Positions 23,451-35,519 are shown, counted from the stretch's first letter. The stretch is 64,000 nt of DNA from Dermanyssus gallinae (GCA_003439945.1 QVRM01002392.1:15001-79000), one strand, 5' to 3'. The notes: generated by a model not told the origin, from the letters alone. Numbers and translations: made by a program.

Positions 23451-24850
23451 ATGGGTATCCTATCCGCTAATCGAATGAATTGTACCCCACGCTGCTTCAG
23501 ATGCCAGAAAATAGGCCATTGGAGAAGATACTGCAACAAAGTAAGAGTAGCAAGTATAAGATGTCACAAATGCGGAACAATAGGCTACTTGGCTAAAACC
23601 TGCAACAAAGATACAAGGTGCTCTGATTGCAAGAAACTAAACACCCGGCACGCAGCAAACTCCGTGGACTGCCCAGCCTACAAGCAATGCACCAGGAACA
23701 TAAAGGACCATAAGGGTTAGGCGAGAAATAAAGACCCTAAACAAAGAACCCCGCTTTGTCACAAAATAAAAAGAAACCCACAACAGAAGACGACACCCTC
23801 CAGGCTGCCATCACGGACGACGAACATGCGTGGAGTAACAATCAGGACAACGGCGGTTTTACCCCCTATAAGAAGACCTCAAAAAATAAAGGTAGGCTAA
23901 AATGTCATAATAAAAACGATTACGACGGCCAACCTGCAATTGATACAGATTAACCTGGGCCGGTCCAACGGAGCCCTAATCGTACTGGATGCGAAGGCAC
24001 AAACCAAAGGCGCCCAGATACTAATTATTAGCGAACCCAAGAGAAGGTGACTTTCCATCAGGCAAGGCAAAAATGCGTCAGAGCATGACCCTTTAAACAA
24101 GGGTATTTTACACAAATTCAAAACATGGGAACAAACTTCATTTATAAATCCCATATTTGAATGCGAAACACAATAAACAGACTGGAAAATTAAAGAGTCT
24201 GAGAAGAAGACACCCAAAGTGACCAGAGATATATATAGTACGACTATGGAAAAAAATCGCTTGCCCGGCAGATTGGAGATATGCGCTGAAAGGCGTGGCG
24301 TGCTTGCAAACTGAACCTTGGCATACATTGCACCAATACAAGAACAGAAGGTTAGATATTCCTTGATACATGGAGACATTTCAAACTTGAGGATGTGACA
24401 CTGGTACTGAGGAAGGCATGGGAGGCCCCATAAGGATTCCTCGTCCAAATACTGGTGTACTAAAGCAATCGCAAACCTGAGGGGTGCATGCCATGCGGCG
24501 CGGCCGATGCACACCCGTGCTAGAAAGAAAAGAGCAGAGGTGGAAGAAGCATGAAAGGGGCTACAAACGACGAGAAAGGCCCTTGGAAAAGAACATATAC
24601 CCTTTATCACACAAGAAGAAATACCTGGCACCTAGGCACATATATTATTTGGCACTTGAGAAAACAAGGAAAATCGCTCACTGGTCCCAGCGTGTACCGC
24701 CCAGTATGTCATAGTTTCCTACCACGCACGGAAACACAGAGTTTGCCATGAGTACCGGCAGCCCGCAGGGATACATATTAGGGCCTCTGCTCTAGAATAT
24801 GGCATACAAAATGCTGGATTTAAATGGCAGGCATCCGTTGAATTGATATT
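23451..24850 (+). mobile_element. Decayed R1-like LINE with ORF1 zinc knuckles, endonuclease start and RT box
   Basis: The frame at 23451-23720 carries three CCHC knuckles (CFRCQKIGHWRRYC, CHKCGTIGYLAKTC, CSDCKKLNTRHAANSVDC), the ORF1 signature of this group. At about 23940-24050 translation gives LIQINLGRSNGALIV and AQILIISEPKRR, the start of an APE-type endonuclease. Around 24740-24800 it gives TGSPQGYILGPLL followed by a stop and NMAYKML, the R1-type SPQGSILGPLLWN box. Most of ORF2 is scrambled. It is related to the intact copy at 26.7-30.8 kb but is much older. Confidence 0.7.
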
Positions 24851-26656
24851 AACTCCTGCCCTGACACATTGTCGCCTGACGGTCAGATTCGATATGACTT
24901 AGAATGCAGAAAAAGAGTGTACGTGTAGTGCAACCGCACTGCCAGCCAATACTTCGAAACACAATCCCCACTGGGTTCCAGAAGACGGTTGTTGTGTCTC
25001 ATATAAATCCTTCTACCGAGACGTCTGAAAATCACATAGTTGTGGAAAAAAATCGCTTTCCTCTTCTAGAGTTCGCTTAGGTCAACATGTACTCGGGGAG
25101 TAACCATATCACACACTGCGTTTATGACTGCCTGCTTTTGTAGGCTCGGCGTGCAATAACGTACTCCTCCGTATTATACGTGAACTGGCATTGCTCAACG
25201 GTACAAATACATAACCGCTTCAGCGTTTACATATTTGTACCGTCGGCTGAATCTAGATCATTTTGCGACAACCGTAAAACATTAACAACACTGGCTCGCT
25301 AACACATAGTGAGCTTATCGTTGGCGGGTATGTGTTTATGCACTACTTCAAGCTGATCCTGGGGGGTGTCGTGACCCAACTTTTTTGAATCTCCCTCTCC
25401 CCTTTGAGTTCAAATGTCTATCCGAGCGTAATAAATTGAGAAAGAGAAAGAGGCCTCTGATGGAAAAGTAGGCTCTTAAAGCTTTGTTAACACGGAGATT
25501 CTTGACGTCACAGATTTTAAGATTGTCGATTTGGCCATACCGAGCGCCTCGTCTGGCTCGTTGAAAGAAGTCACGCGGTCCTCGTTGGAAGCGTCTTTCT
25601 CGGAGCTCCTGACTCGCGCTGCAGTCGTGAGGTCGTTGGTCGTTGATTCGCCCGACCATGCTGAAAGTTCGAGTAACTCTGCATTGTACAACAGTCAATC
25701 CCGAAAAGAAAGGCTCTGGCCGGCTAAAAAGCAAACCATAACTATAAAAAAGTCATTCCTCTGGTAGAAGACGCTGTCAAAAAATGCGTAACGGTTAAGG
25801 TCGGAAGCAATTAAGGACCCACCTTTAAAACCAAATACCACCAGAGTGTCTACGAAAGATATTTTTAGGAGCACTTACTCGTTTGAGGTTTGTTCTTAAG
25901 CATTTTACTTAGATCGTTTTAAATTATTTTCACTTGTTAACATTTTAATGGAGTTTTTTTTTTTGGTTTTTCTGGTGGGAGGGAAATGTGCTTTTACGCA
26001 CACCCAAAGCGGGTTGTGTGGGACTCGATGCCGATGTTGTGGGCATACTACCAACTAAAAACCTCTCACCTAAATGGCCTTAAAAAGAAGCGAGGAGCTG
26101 GAACCATTCCTAAATACTACTTCAACGCCTTTAAGCCCGTATACTGAAACACTTAAAAATACAGGCCAGCTTGAGGAAACTTTCTAGAGAATGAAGCTTT
26201 CGGACTTGATGTGGCCGTGGTTGGTGAGACATGTAAAGAATTTTGATTGTGCATCACACACTATGGACGGTTTTCATTTCGTGGCAGCAAACACTAAGAT
26301 TCTAATAGGCTCGAGGGCGACGTTGGTATCTACACGCATTTTTCTTGTAGAATCTTTTCCACGCGTTCGAAGGGCTCTGACGGAAACGTTCAGGCTGTAT
26401 GCAAGCTTGACAAAAATAACGAAACTTGGTACGGAAAGTTACATCATCGGCTGTAAAACAGCCGTGAGGCACATCAAGATATACTTTTAAAACCTACCTA
26501 AGGACACCTCGAATCCTTGCCCTGTTTTGGGCGACGCAAGCATATATCTCCTTGTTGTCTATTCAGCGGAGAACTACCTTTTGGTCTTCTCGAGGAAAAG
26601 TTCAGACATACGTTGATTGTATGATCAGACTGTCGATGGGAACGTGTATTGATCAT
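24851..26656. other. Unassigned sequence between LINE copies
   Basis: There are overlapping medium-length frames on both strands at 25348-25767, one with KKQTITIKKSFL, and a 99-codon frame at 26191-26490. Neither is recognisable. The setting suggests more degraded retroelement sequence. Confidence 0.35.
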
Positions 26657-26893
26657 TTTTTTTTTTTATAACTTGAGGTTGAAGGTAAATCTTGCATAAG
26701 ACACCGGGCGATACGTTGGGTATTCGCCGCGGTAGTGTCAGATTCTTACTGACTAAACCCCCAACCGGTAAGTATCTTGGGGATGCCATTCCGTACTAAA
26801 GTTGAATATTACTTCGAATAGCACCCTTGCAAGGACCAGCAGTTGGCGCTTATCGCCAACCTTGTCTTATCCCGCGGTTAGTCCTCAGGTTTG

Positions 26894-29893
26894 CTAGGCC
26901 GCCGTGGCGGCCAGCCGGGCGATCCTTGCCCGCTCCAGGTGGTCCTTGCACTTCAGCAGCTCTTCCGCAAGCTGGGCTCCTTTGTGCCAGTGCTCCTCCG
27001 ACGCGCAGATATACCTGACGAAGCCTCTCATTCCGTGTGCGCCGAGCTCTCGGTCTAGTTGTTGATCCATCCGCTCCGCTCGGACGTCCTGCAGCGCACT
27101 ACATAGTAGCAGGGTGTGCAGTGGGGAGTCCACGTCGCAGGCGGGGCACAGTGTACAGCTTTCAGCAATATCCTTAAACCTGGCCAGGTACTGTTTGAAG
27201 TCGCCGTGGCCAGTCAGGAACTGCGTCATAAAGTACGTCGTGCCGCCACCTGGTCTGTTGATCCATTCTCCTATGTCCGGAATGATTTCGCGTGTGGAGG
27301 CGCCGGGTCGGTTTCCGACTACCGTGTCCCACCGGGCCTGCCACGCGAGCAATGTTTCGGCCTTCTGCTGCTCTGCGGCGAGTGTCGGGTCCGCCCATTT
27401 CCTTCTCCTCTCCTCGGCCTTGAGGTCCCACAAGGTTGTGCCCGCAAGGACACACGCCGCCTCTTCGTTAACGTCCCGGTAGGCCTGGACCGTCCGGAGA
27501 GCAAGTATGCGGGCCTTCATCATCGTGTTTCTATTGCACTCGGTCCGGAGCGTAGATTCCGCCCAGACCGGTGCTCCGAAAAGCATGATTGATTCGCCGA
27601 CGCTTGCCAGCAGGCGGCGTTTGCCCTCCTTGGGTCCTCGGATGTTAGGCATGATCCTGGCTAGCTGTCCGGCAGCCTTCGTCGTTTTCGCCGCCGCGAT
27701 CCGTATATGAGGCGACCCTCGCAGTCCACGGTCCAGGTGCATGCCAAGGTATCGTACAACTTTGAACGTCTTTATCGCCGTACCATCAAGTCGGATATCT
27801 AGGTCGCGGCAGGCTTTTTTGCCGACGAGGAGGGCGGCCTCCGTCTTCGCCGGGGCGAGTTCGAGCCCGTTTTGCCTCATCCACAGCGAAATATCCCACA
27901 GGGCCAGGTTGGCCTTGGTTTCCAGTTCGCCGGGACTTCGCGCTTGGACTGTCACCGCAACGTCGTCTGCATAGGCCAGCAGGTCAACTCCGGGGGGGAG
28001 GTCTCTGAGCCGCAGAACTCCGTCGTACGCCAGATTCCACAGCAGTGGACCAAGGATCGATCCCTGTGGCACCCCCGCCGTCATGGTTAGCTCTGTCCCG
28101 GCGCTGGTTAGGTCCCTCTCCTTTAGGTAGTCCGAGACCATCCTGGTCAGGTACTGTGGGACTCTCCTGGCTCTCAGCGTTCGCAGAATCACCTTCCATG
28201 GAAGGGAGTTGAACGCGTTACGTACGTCGAGTAGTATGACCAGATACAGTTCCCGGGTTTTACGCGTTGCTTTCCGGAGGGTTTCCGCCTTGGACAGGAC
28301 CCTGTGGATAGGAGAGAGGACAGACCGGTTTTTCCGGAAGCCAAACTGCCCATCCGACAGGAGTCCAAATTCCTCGGCGTGCCGCCGTAGCCGTGCCTCG
28401 ATCACCGCTTCAAAGGCTTTCGCGAGTGTGCCTAGTAAGCAGATGGGCCGGAACGACCCATTGCCTTTCGGCAGCAACACTACCTCGGCGCGTTTCCACG
28501 ACGTCGGGAAGGCTCCTCTCCAAATCAGCCCCGTGAACACCTCGGCGACCATGTCAGGGAATTCCTTTAGGAGCACCCTGGTGGCCGCCGGTGGTACCCC
28601 ATCTTCGCCAGGAGCCTTGCCAGGTTTTATTCTCTCAGCAGCCAGGATGATCTCGGCGCGTGTTACCGGGGGTGCTTCCTCGTCGGGAGTCAGAGGTCGC
28701 TCGTACGGGGTTCGATCAAATTCGGGCTGCCTCGGGAATAGTTGCTCGAGGGCTGCTTTCCTTTCGTCAGTAGTTAACGTTGTCTCGCACCTTCCCTTGA
28801 TTTTCCCCCGAACGAGCTTGTACGGCTTGCCCCATGTATCTTGTTCCACGCTATCCAGGAACTCTTTCCATGCGCGTTCCCTACTTTTGGCGATTTCTCG
28901 CCGTAGCAAGGCACGGCACTTCCGGAGCTCCCCGACAGCTCTCGCCATCCGGTCATCGTTATCCCCCACTAGCGAACGTAGCGTCTTGACCTCGCGGCGG
29001 GCTCGGAGGCAGTCCCTTTTCCTTCCAGCGATCTTTTCCGTCCACCAGTGTTTCGGGGACACCCGGTGGCGCCGTTTTGGGTGGACCCTGGCAGTTGCGC
29101 AGGCCGACTCTAGGAGCCGTTGCAGTCCCTCGGCGTCAGCGGGGGCGCCTGAACGAGCGAGCTCGGTCCGTATGGCCTCAATCGTCGAAACGCGCCCCTG
29201 AAAACGTAGTTTATCCCGGGGGCGGGGTCGGGGTGGCAGGGGTGCGTCCACGTAAAACTCGATCGTTTGATGGTCCGACAGAGTGATCTCGTTGGTTAGC
29301 ACTTGCCACCCGCTGATCCGTGTCGCTTGCGTGGTCTGAGCCATTGTAAGATCGACAAAAGAGGAACCTCGCGTCCCTACGAACGTCGGCTCAACGCCGT
29401 CGTTCACTGTCGTGAGGTCCAGCTCGGCCATCCACTCGAGGAGTTTGTGGCCCCTTCCGTCGATCACCGTCGAACCCCACTCCGTGCTAGCTGCGTTAAA
29501 GTCTCCGCACACGTACACCGGGAGGTTTACGGCCCCTCTGATCGAGCTTCGCAGCTCGCTCAGAAAGGCCTCCAGTTCCTCGATGGGGGCGTTTGGGCTT
29601 GCGTAGCAGGAGTAAAACCTGCCCGCCTTGCCCATCTCCGCCCATGAGAATCCCTTCCCGCTTCCGTGTCTAGTGATGATTCCGGTGCAGTCGATGATGG
29701 CCGTGTCGGCATCCGCATCTGTCACCCATGCGACTTTCGATCGCGCCAGATTGCGGTTTGGTTCGCTCAATAGAAGCAAGTCCGCCCCGCGTCTGGTCGC
29801 GATTTCTTCGAGCAGGGAGTGCGGCGCGCGGCTTCGGTTACAGTTCAGCTGGAGGACTTTAAGCATTATGCTTTGGGGGGCTGGTGTGCTCAA
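26894..29893 (-). CDS. R1-clade ORF2: APE endonuclease plus reverse transcriptase, intact
   Basis: 999 codons without interruption. The N-terminal APE-type endonuclease has KVLQLNCNRSRAPHSLLEE, then LLLLSEPNR, then VYVCGDFNAASTEWG, then TLSDHQTIEF (residues about 10-230). The reverse transcriptase in the middle has GKAPGEDGVPP, then FGFRKNRSVLSPI, then VILLDVRNAFNSLPW (motif A), then AGVPQGSILGPLLWNLAYDG, then LLAYADDVAV (catalytic YADD), then the thumb. A C-terminal Cys-His motif (CTLCPACDVDSPLHTLLLC) lies near residue 930. The upstream ATG at 29893 and a second ATG at 29866 (MLKVLQL) are both possible. The second overlaps the ORF1 stop by eight bases and fits termination-reinitiation, known for related elements. 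It copies its own RNA into target DNA. All visible catalytic residues are present, so it may be active if ORF1 is supplied. Confidence 0.92.
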   Translation of the reverse strand: MSTPAPQSIMLKVLQLNCNRSRAPHSLLEEIATRRGADLLLLSEPNRNLARSKVAWVTDADADTAIIDCTGIITRHGSGKGFSWAEMGKAGRFYSCYASPNAPIEELEAFLSELRSSIRGAVNLPVYVCGDFNAASTEWGSTVIDGRGHKLLEWMAELDLTTVNDGVEPTFVGTRGSSFVDLTMAQTTQATRISGWQVLTNEITLSDHQTIEFYVDAPLPPRPRPRDKLRFQGRVSTIEAIRTELARSGAPADAEGLQRLLESACATARVHPKRRHRVSPKHWWTEKIAGRKRDCLRARREVKTLRSLVGDNDDRMARAVGELRKCRALLRREIAKSRERAWKEFLDSVEQDTWGKPYKLVRGKIKGRCETTLTTDERKAALEQLFPRQPEFDRTPYERPLTPDEEAPPVTRAEIILAAERIKPGKAPGEDGVPPAATRVLLKEFPDMVAEVFTGLIWRGAFPTSWKRAEVVLLPKGNGSFRPICLLGTLAKAFEAVIEARLRRHAEEFGLLSDGQFGFRKNRSVLSPIHRVLSKAETLRKATRKTRELYLVILLDVRNAFNSLPWKVILRTLRARRVPQYLTRMVSDYLKERDLTSAGTELTMTAGVPQGSILGPLLWNLAYDGVLRLRDLPPGVDLLAYADDVAVTVQARSPGELETKANLALWDISLWMRQNGLELAPAKTEAALLVGKKACRDLDIRLDGTAIKTFKVVRYLGMHLDRGLRGSPHIRIAAAKTTKAAGQLARIMPNIRGPKEGKRRLLASVGESIMLFGAPVWAESTLRTECNRNTMMKARILALRTVQAYRDVNEEAACVLAGTTLWDLKAEERRRKWADPTLAAEQQKAETLLAWQARWDTVVGNRPGASTREIIPDIGEWINRPGGGTTYFMTQFLTGHGDFKQYLARFKDIAESCTLCPACDVDSPLHTLLLCSALQDVRAERMDQQLDRELGAHGMRGFVRYICASEEHWHKGAQLAEELLKCKDHLERARIARLAATAA

Positions 29894-30845
29894 CCCTCTG
29901 GGCCTTAACCGCAGTCTTGACGTTCAGGTTTAGGGGTGAGTTGCCGGGGCTCCGGCGCCTCCTTTGCCTTCGCTTGTCTCCGGAGCGGAGAGCGTTGGAA
30001 AAGCCTCCGGCAGCGGATTCCTCATCCGCGGCCGACATGTGGTTCTCATCCGTGTCTGATTCGACCAGGATGGGGGTCTGAGCTTTCGCTGTCGCCAGTC
30101 GGGAGCGTGAAGCGCCATCGTTGGAGTCCTTGATCTTCTGCCGGTAGGTCGGGCATGCCGTCGAGTTGGCTGCGTGCGCTCCGCTGCAGTTGTAGCACCT
30201 GGGGGCGTTTGAGCACCCATTGGCCACGTGGCCGAGGTCGCCGCAGCGGTGGCAACGCTTGCCTTCGCATCGCTCGAACGTGCAGTCCCGCGCCGAGTGT
30301 CCGACGCGTTGGCACCGCAGGCAGCAGGGCACCGAGACCCAGTTGTTAATCGGGTAGGTGCTCCAGCCTACCTGGAGACGACCCGCCGCCACAAGGGGGG
30401 CCGCTGCTTCACGTGAGCGGAACCACACGATGGCCGAGACGAGGCCATAGGCGCTCGCGACCGGAGGCTCCAAGATGAAATTTCCGGCCGCTGCGGAGAC
30501 GTTCGTCAGCGCGTTCCTGATGTCTTCTGCTGCAGTGCCTGTAGGGAGGTTGCGTACGATCATTTTGACCTCGGCCGCGTCCGCCGTTATCTTGGCTGAG
30601 GCTCCCCCCTACGTCTGTAGGGCTTCTAGGAAGGAGCGGGTTCCCCCGGCCTCCTTTTCCGCTACCTTCAGTACCACGTCTCCGTTTCTAAGTTGGGTGA
30701 GGTGTTGCACTGCGACGTTGTGTGCATCAGGACGTACCTTTTGCTGCACGCCGCTTATGTGGATGCCGGGGGTCCCCTCGCCCTTCCTCGCTGTATTGAT
30801 CATATGGCAATATCTAATTGCTCCAGGATTACCACCATCTAACAT
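29859..30845 (-). pseudogene. R1-clade ORF1 (Gag-like nucleic-acid-binding protein), one internal stop
   Basis: The N-terminal segment runs from 30845 to a TAG at 30609-30611. The same frame continues to the stop at 29859. The downstream part contains an RRM-like stretch (VKMIVRNLPTGTAAEDIRNA) and three zinc knuckles: CLRCQRVGHSARDC, CHRCGDLGHVANGC and CYNCSGAHAANSTAC. A basic tail (KRRQRRRRSP) follows. In related elements ORF1 binds element RNA and forms the ribonucleoprotein particle. The single TAG separates the helical N-terminal part from the RNA-binding part. Translation could restart at the Met of MIVRNLP (30563), giving a 234-residue product. The N-terminus looks truncated. Confidence 0.85.
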
Positions 30846-30926
30846 GCGGTTCTTCCTAACAGAGAGGCTTGTAATTCAATGATGACAGACGCTGAAAATA
30901 GTAATTGAAGCATTTGTATCAGAGTA

Positions 30927-30927
<1 letters not shown>

Positions 30928-30965
<38 letters not shown>
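30928..30965. repeat. (TTA)n microsatellite
   Basis: About 12 tandem TTA units, some 80 bp beyond the 5' end of the R1-type element. Confidence 0.95.
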
Positions 30966-31445
30966 TAAATAATTTCCAATAATCGTTCAGAGTATTGGCT
31001 GGAAGACTACTATATGCCAACATTTTATCTCTACTACCTCTAGCGTGCTCATGCTACACATTCTCCAGCAGAGGACTGTAACAGCAGTTAAAAGCCTGAT
31101 TTGAACTATCACGAAAAAGAGCGAATACCTCCTAAGAAGGATTCGATCCTACGCACTTTTTAATCCGCTCAAGCCACCACCGCTACATAATAGTTACTCC
31201 AGCTCAACTATACACATATACCATATAAAGTATGCACACATAACTGCACATCTGTAGTAGATAAAGTATACATCGGAAGTCAACCTATATATAAATACTC
31301 AATATATCAAAATCGTCGTTTACAGAAAGACAACAAGTGCTTTATAAATCTAGGTTTTATTGCGAACTGATCTCTAAGTATAATGTGAGGTGTGTATGTA
31401 TACATAACTTTATTTAATACATATCAGTACGTATGTGTATAGATT

Positions 31446-31518
<73 letters not shown>

Positions 31519-32853
31519 CTTGTATGTTATCGTTAACATTTTGTATTTTTTAGTCTACACACCTAAAGTCTACTTTTAGTGTTCACGTAATATTGATGGC
31601 TCTATTTGAGACGATGAATTGGAAACTGCTTTTGCAGCGTCACCCATACGAAGGTATAATTGAAGTCATTGGCACCGCACAGCGTCGGGCCCATTAAATG
31701 TCTCTTTATTGCCCAAGGCACCGCCCAGAGCCAACTTACACTATGTTGGCGTATTGGCCACGAGACGGCAAAGCTGCAATCTGGCAGGTCCCACGAGGAA
31801 ACGGTGATGAGATGCCGCACTCTTCGGCACCTGCATCATCAACAGCCGCGGCCAACATAGACGCGTCGTTCCTCACTCGGAGGAAATTCCTAACTGGGCT
31901 CCGTATCGTAGACCAGCAGCAGCAGCAGTGCGAATAGAATGAAAGACAAAATTTGTACGATGCAGAAGCAATACAATAACAGAGCATCTAGCACACGAAC
32001 CATGTATATATATATATAAATACGTTCTAGTATCGAGATGATATGCCGAACTGAACCAGGGCTCCAGCAGTATTCTTTTTCGGACCAGTTGTCTGTGGCG
32101 TCACGTTCAAGCTCAACGCGTTTCCTGGTCAGACGCGAGTCATCGATGCCATCCGAACACAAAGGGCCATAGGCGCTAGGTGTACCTGAAACAGCACCGG
32201 TTCGCCTACTACTGACTAGCTTCGGGCCCGGGTGACCCGCATCATTAAATGTTGGGCGTCTCGTTACAACTCAAACACAATAACAATAACCACAACACGA
32301 ACAACAATTGCTGCTTCGTTCCTAGGTAATTTCGATGGTTCTAACGAACGCAGGAAGGAAGGAAGCCGCGAGCCCCGGAACGTTCTCGAGTTGCTTTTTA
32401 TACAGTTTTACCGCACCCATCTAGCTCCAAATCAAGCTGCTAAGACGAATTAGTAGTTCGCTCTGAATCATCGAACTAAGTGGTCAGCTAAGTGAAAAAA
32501 AGCCAAATTGCGTGCGTTTTCACTAGCAGAGGGGACATGATGCGCTCAAGTCAAACGAAGTAGCAGTTGTAGTCCGCCTCGCCGCACATCATCCGCCGGT
32601 CAGCAGGGGCGAAAGAGCAGCCCTCGGCAAGTCACGGTCCCCCGGTGCACTTGGCCATCTGGCCACAGAGGCGAGAAGAATGCTGTACCTTCTCATCCTC
32701 TCGGATATTGACCCGCGCAGGGTTACACCAACGGGGCCCCACCGTAGAACACATTCATAATATAATAAACGTCTAAAAATATAGATCATTCTGTGCCCGT
32801 CGTTTCTACTGCCTGCACATACACAAACGGTTATGCATGTATATGCATGAATA

Positions 32854-32900
<47 letters not shown>

Positions 32901-33199
32901 TTCTTATTGTTTGTGAGATCTCTTCTGTTGCAACGACCGTGTGCAAACATAGTCCTTTAGAATTGCGGTATATTTAAGCCCAAGTGTCGCATGATTCGGC
33001 TGATGAGGATGTATCTGGGGCGCGTCTCCTTTACGTTCGGCATACGAGCATCCGTGCGCGTTATTATCATATTCGAAACTCTAATACTTAACTGCAAATT
33101 GTATGCAGTGCTGTCGTCCCGTGGTTACGGTCTAATGGCCATAAACCATTCCAGTTTCAACACCCTATAATAATAATATTTCCTGCTTATCTAAGGCAG
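30966..33199. other. Gene-free stretch
   Basis: Contains (AT)n arrays at 31450-31516 and 32852-32896. A short block on the minus strand near 31130-31190 has tRNA-like internal promoter spacing but no convincing cloverleaf. No protein homology is recognised. Confidence 0.4.
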
Positions 33200-33750
33200 C
33201 TGGGCAGATTATCAACAGATGATTAATACTAGAGCTAGAAGACAAGGGCGGCAAACGGAAAACCAGCACGGTTTGACGAAACCGACATTTCGCACGCTCA
33301 GCCATCAGCAAGGTGCTTAATATAGCTGAGGTACAGATAAATGCGTCGAGAGCGAGCCGGTCACCCCCTTAGGCGTCAAAGACGCGTTTAGCACGCATCC
33401 ATAGAATGCCATAAACAATGTATCCTAACTTTGTACCGAAAAGGCCGAGCATCTACTTACGAGGGCGTGTACCATGCCGTTACAGCCGGAATCTCCTTGT
33501 GGTTTTTAAATTTGGTTCTTATAGAAATACTCAATTTGGGCTATGCAGCAAGAAAGCTACCAATGCAGCAACAGAACTGCGAAGAACTTTCCCACGCACT
33601 AGGAGACTAGGGAAAACCGAGTATCGGCGCCGTCTTCTAGCATCAGAAGTCGATAGCATCAAGCTATATGCTGCACCCCTATGGAAGTGCGCGACTATCA
33701 GAGCCACAGCAAGGCTCAAAGTCTAACGCGCTCGCAACAGTTGTACAGCC
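33200..33750 (+). mobile_element. R1-like LINE reverse transcriptase fragment
   Basis: Translation with frame changes gives ELEDKGG, then SAISKVLNIAEVQ, then LGVKDAFSTHP-stop-NAINNV (a motif A remnant), and then the open frame SKKATNAATELRRTFPRTRR, EYRRRLLASEVDSIKLYAAP, LWKCATIRATARL. The order and spacing match the reverse transcriptase and connection of the intact copy, but about 250 residues between motif A and the last block are missing, including the YxDD box. Confidence 0.65.
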
Positions 33751-34668
33751 CAAAATGAGTACAGTGATCTCAAGACGGCAGTGCTCTCAGTACTGCGATC
33801 ACCCCCTCCCTCCGCCCCCCAGCGAGAAACTGCGATCACGACTACTAAAAACAAGGTTTTACGCTATATTTCAGTTCCATTCGTCGCTTACCGCCGCGTG
33901 TGGCCAGGCTCATTGATGTCCCTTGTTCTACTGATGTCCGTTGAGCCCCGTTACGATATTACACTGCGGCGTTCTGTATTGTATCCGACGATCAATTACA
34001 TCGTAATGCATCCTTATCATCATCATCATCATCGTAACAATCATACACTTGTGAGGGTTTTCAATATCCTGTTCGTAGCAGTCATACGAACTGCCAACAG
34101 TTCTACTAACAGTAGTCAATTGTTTATCTTCATTGTCTGTGATGAAGTAGTATGTGTTGTTGTTGTTGTTGTGGTTGTTGTCGTTGTTGTTGTTGTAGTA
34201 ACTCCACCTGTTCTGGAAGTTTCCTCGCCGTGGCTAAATGAGGTACCGAGTGAAAAAAAATAACAACAACAACAAACACGACAGTACCACATACAACAGC
34301 AATAACAGCACCAATGACAATGGACACAACAATTTGATTATCGCAAAATATTAGACAGTGACAATTGTTACACTCTACATCTCTTGAATGAAATGACACT
34401 GTGCTGTGTGCGTACTCTCTCTCTCTCTCTCTCTCGTTTTCTTCTCCCATCATCTCAATCTCTCCCTCCTAGCAGAGTCGCAGAGAGCTTGGCTTGCCGC
34501 TAATAAATACCGTCGCCGTTTTCACACAGCCGTAACAAATGAGACTAGCAAAAGAGTCTAGAGCCTACAGCTGTGGGTAAAGAAACGTCGATTGAAACGA
34601 TTGAACATCCGGACCTCTCCGGCTATCCCAAACTGTGTCGCTACTGCTGTCGCAAACATACTGATGAC

Positions 34669-34684
34669 CCCCCCCCCCCCCCCC
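34669..34684. repeat. Poly(C) run
   Basis: Sixteen consecutive C residues. Confidence 0.9.
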
Positions 34685-35442
34685 GCATACACGTCAAGCA
34701 AGCAGATATCGATCGAGCCGTTCTGCGTTCGGTGTTTTTGTTAATGGGAATGAGTAGGACAAGCGCACTCGGCGCGCACAGACACGTTGACCTAATCCTG
34801 TGATCTGACCTGTGTTCTAATCCTTACAATTCACAGCTCCTTCTCCCGTCTTCCCTGCCATCGCTTCACGCGTCGTGCACACGGCTGTGCGATAAATTGC
34901 AGTGCTCATGAGAAACACTTATTATTCCCCTGATGGGAAATTGGGGCCGCGTTCCTCAAGTGCGATCGCGCGATCACCTTCGGAACGTTCGCCCCCCTCC
35001 CAATGCCAGTCGCGCCATGTCTCGCTCTCTCGCGCGAGAGTAGTCGTGCATCTAATGCAGTCTTTGCAGTCAAACAGATCTGCGTGCACGGCTGTGATCT
35101 CCTAGCTCGACGTACTGCGGGCGGGGTCTACGTTGGTTTTTGATCACCAAAACTGTCACCTATGTCATTACTACTGAGGCTACCAACGATTACCGACAAC
35201 TACCCCTACTGATATTTTTCAATGATTCTATTAGTATACTATGCTCATCCAGCTGCTACGGCCATTCGGACTGCAACACTGTCAGAGAGGCGGGCCCCTC
35301 TGCCTAGCGTATGAGCCCACACGGATACGTCTTCTACATCTGGCGCAGAGGCCACAAAATATATATCATGCGCTTCTTTTTCAGATTATTCGGTCCTACC
35401 CTGTCACATTGGTATTATGTATGTATGTATGTATCTATCTAT

Positions 35443-35443
35443 G

Positions 35444-35517
<74 letters not shown>
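35443..35517. repeat. (AT)n array
   Basis: TA dinucleotides preceded by TATG units. Confidence 0.95.

Positions 35518-35519
<2 letters not shown>

Larger units (their letters stand above)
26657..30848 (-). mobile_element. R1-clade non-LTR retrotransposon, nearly full coding length
   Basis: Two overlapping minus-strand reading frames, ORF1 (Gag-like zinc knuckles) and ORF2 (endonuclease plus reverse transcriptase), are followed by about 235 bp of 3' UTR and a short A-rich tail seen as the T run at about 26658-26670. It is clearly GC-richer than the AT-rich surroundings, as expected for a recent insertion. ORF1 begins abruptly near 30845 without an obvious leader, so the copy is probably 5'-truncated. 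I could not define a target-site duplication. Confidence 0.85.

Noticed and set aside
24138..24631. Minus-strand frames of 77-244 codons
   Set aside because: They are antisense to the decayed R1-like copy whose endonuclease and RT motifs are on the plus strand.
28209..29201. 330-codon plus-strand open frame
   Set aside because: It is antisense to the intact R1-type ORF2. GC-rich third positions keep the opposite strand open; the protein has no recognisable domain.
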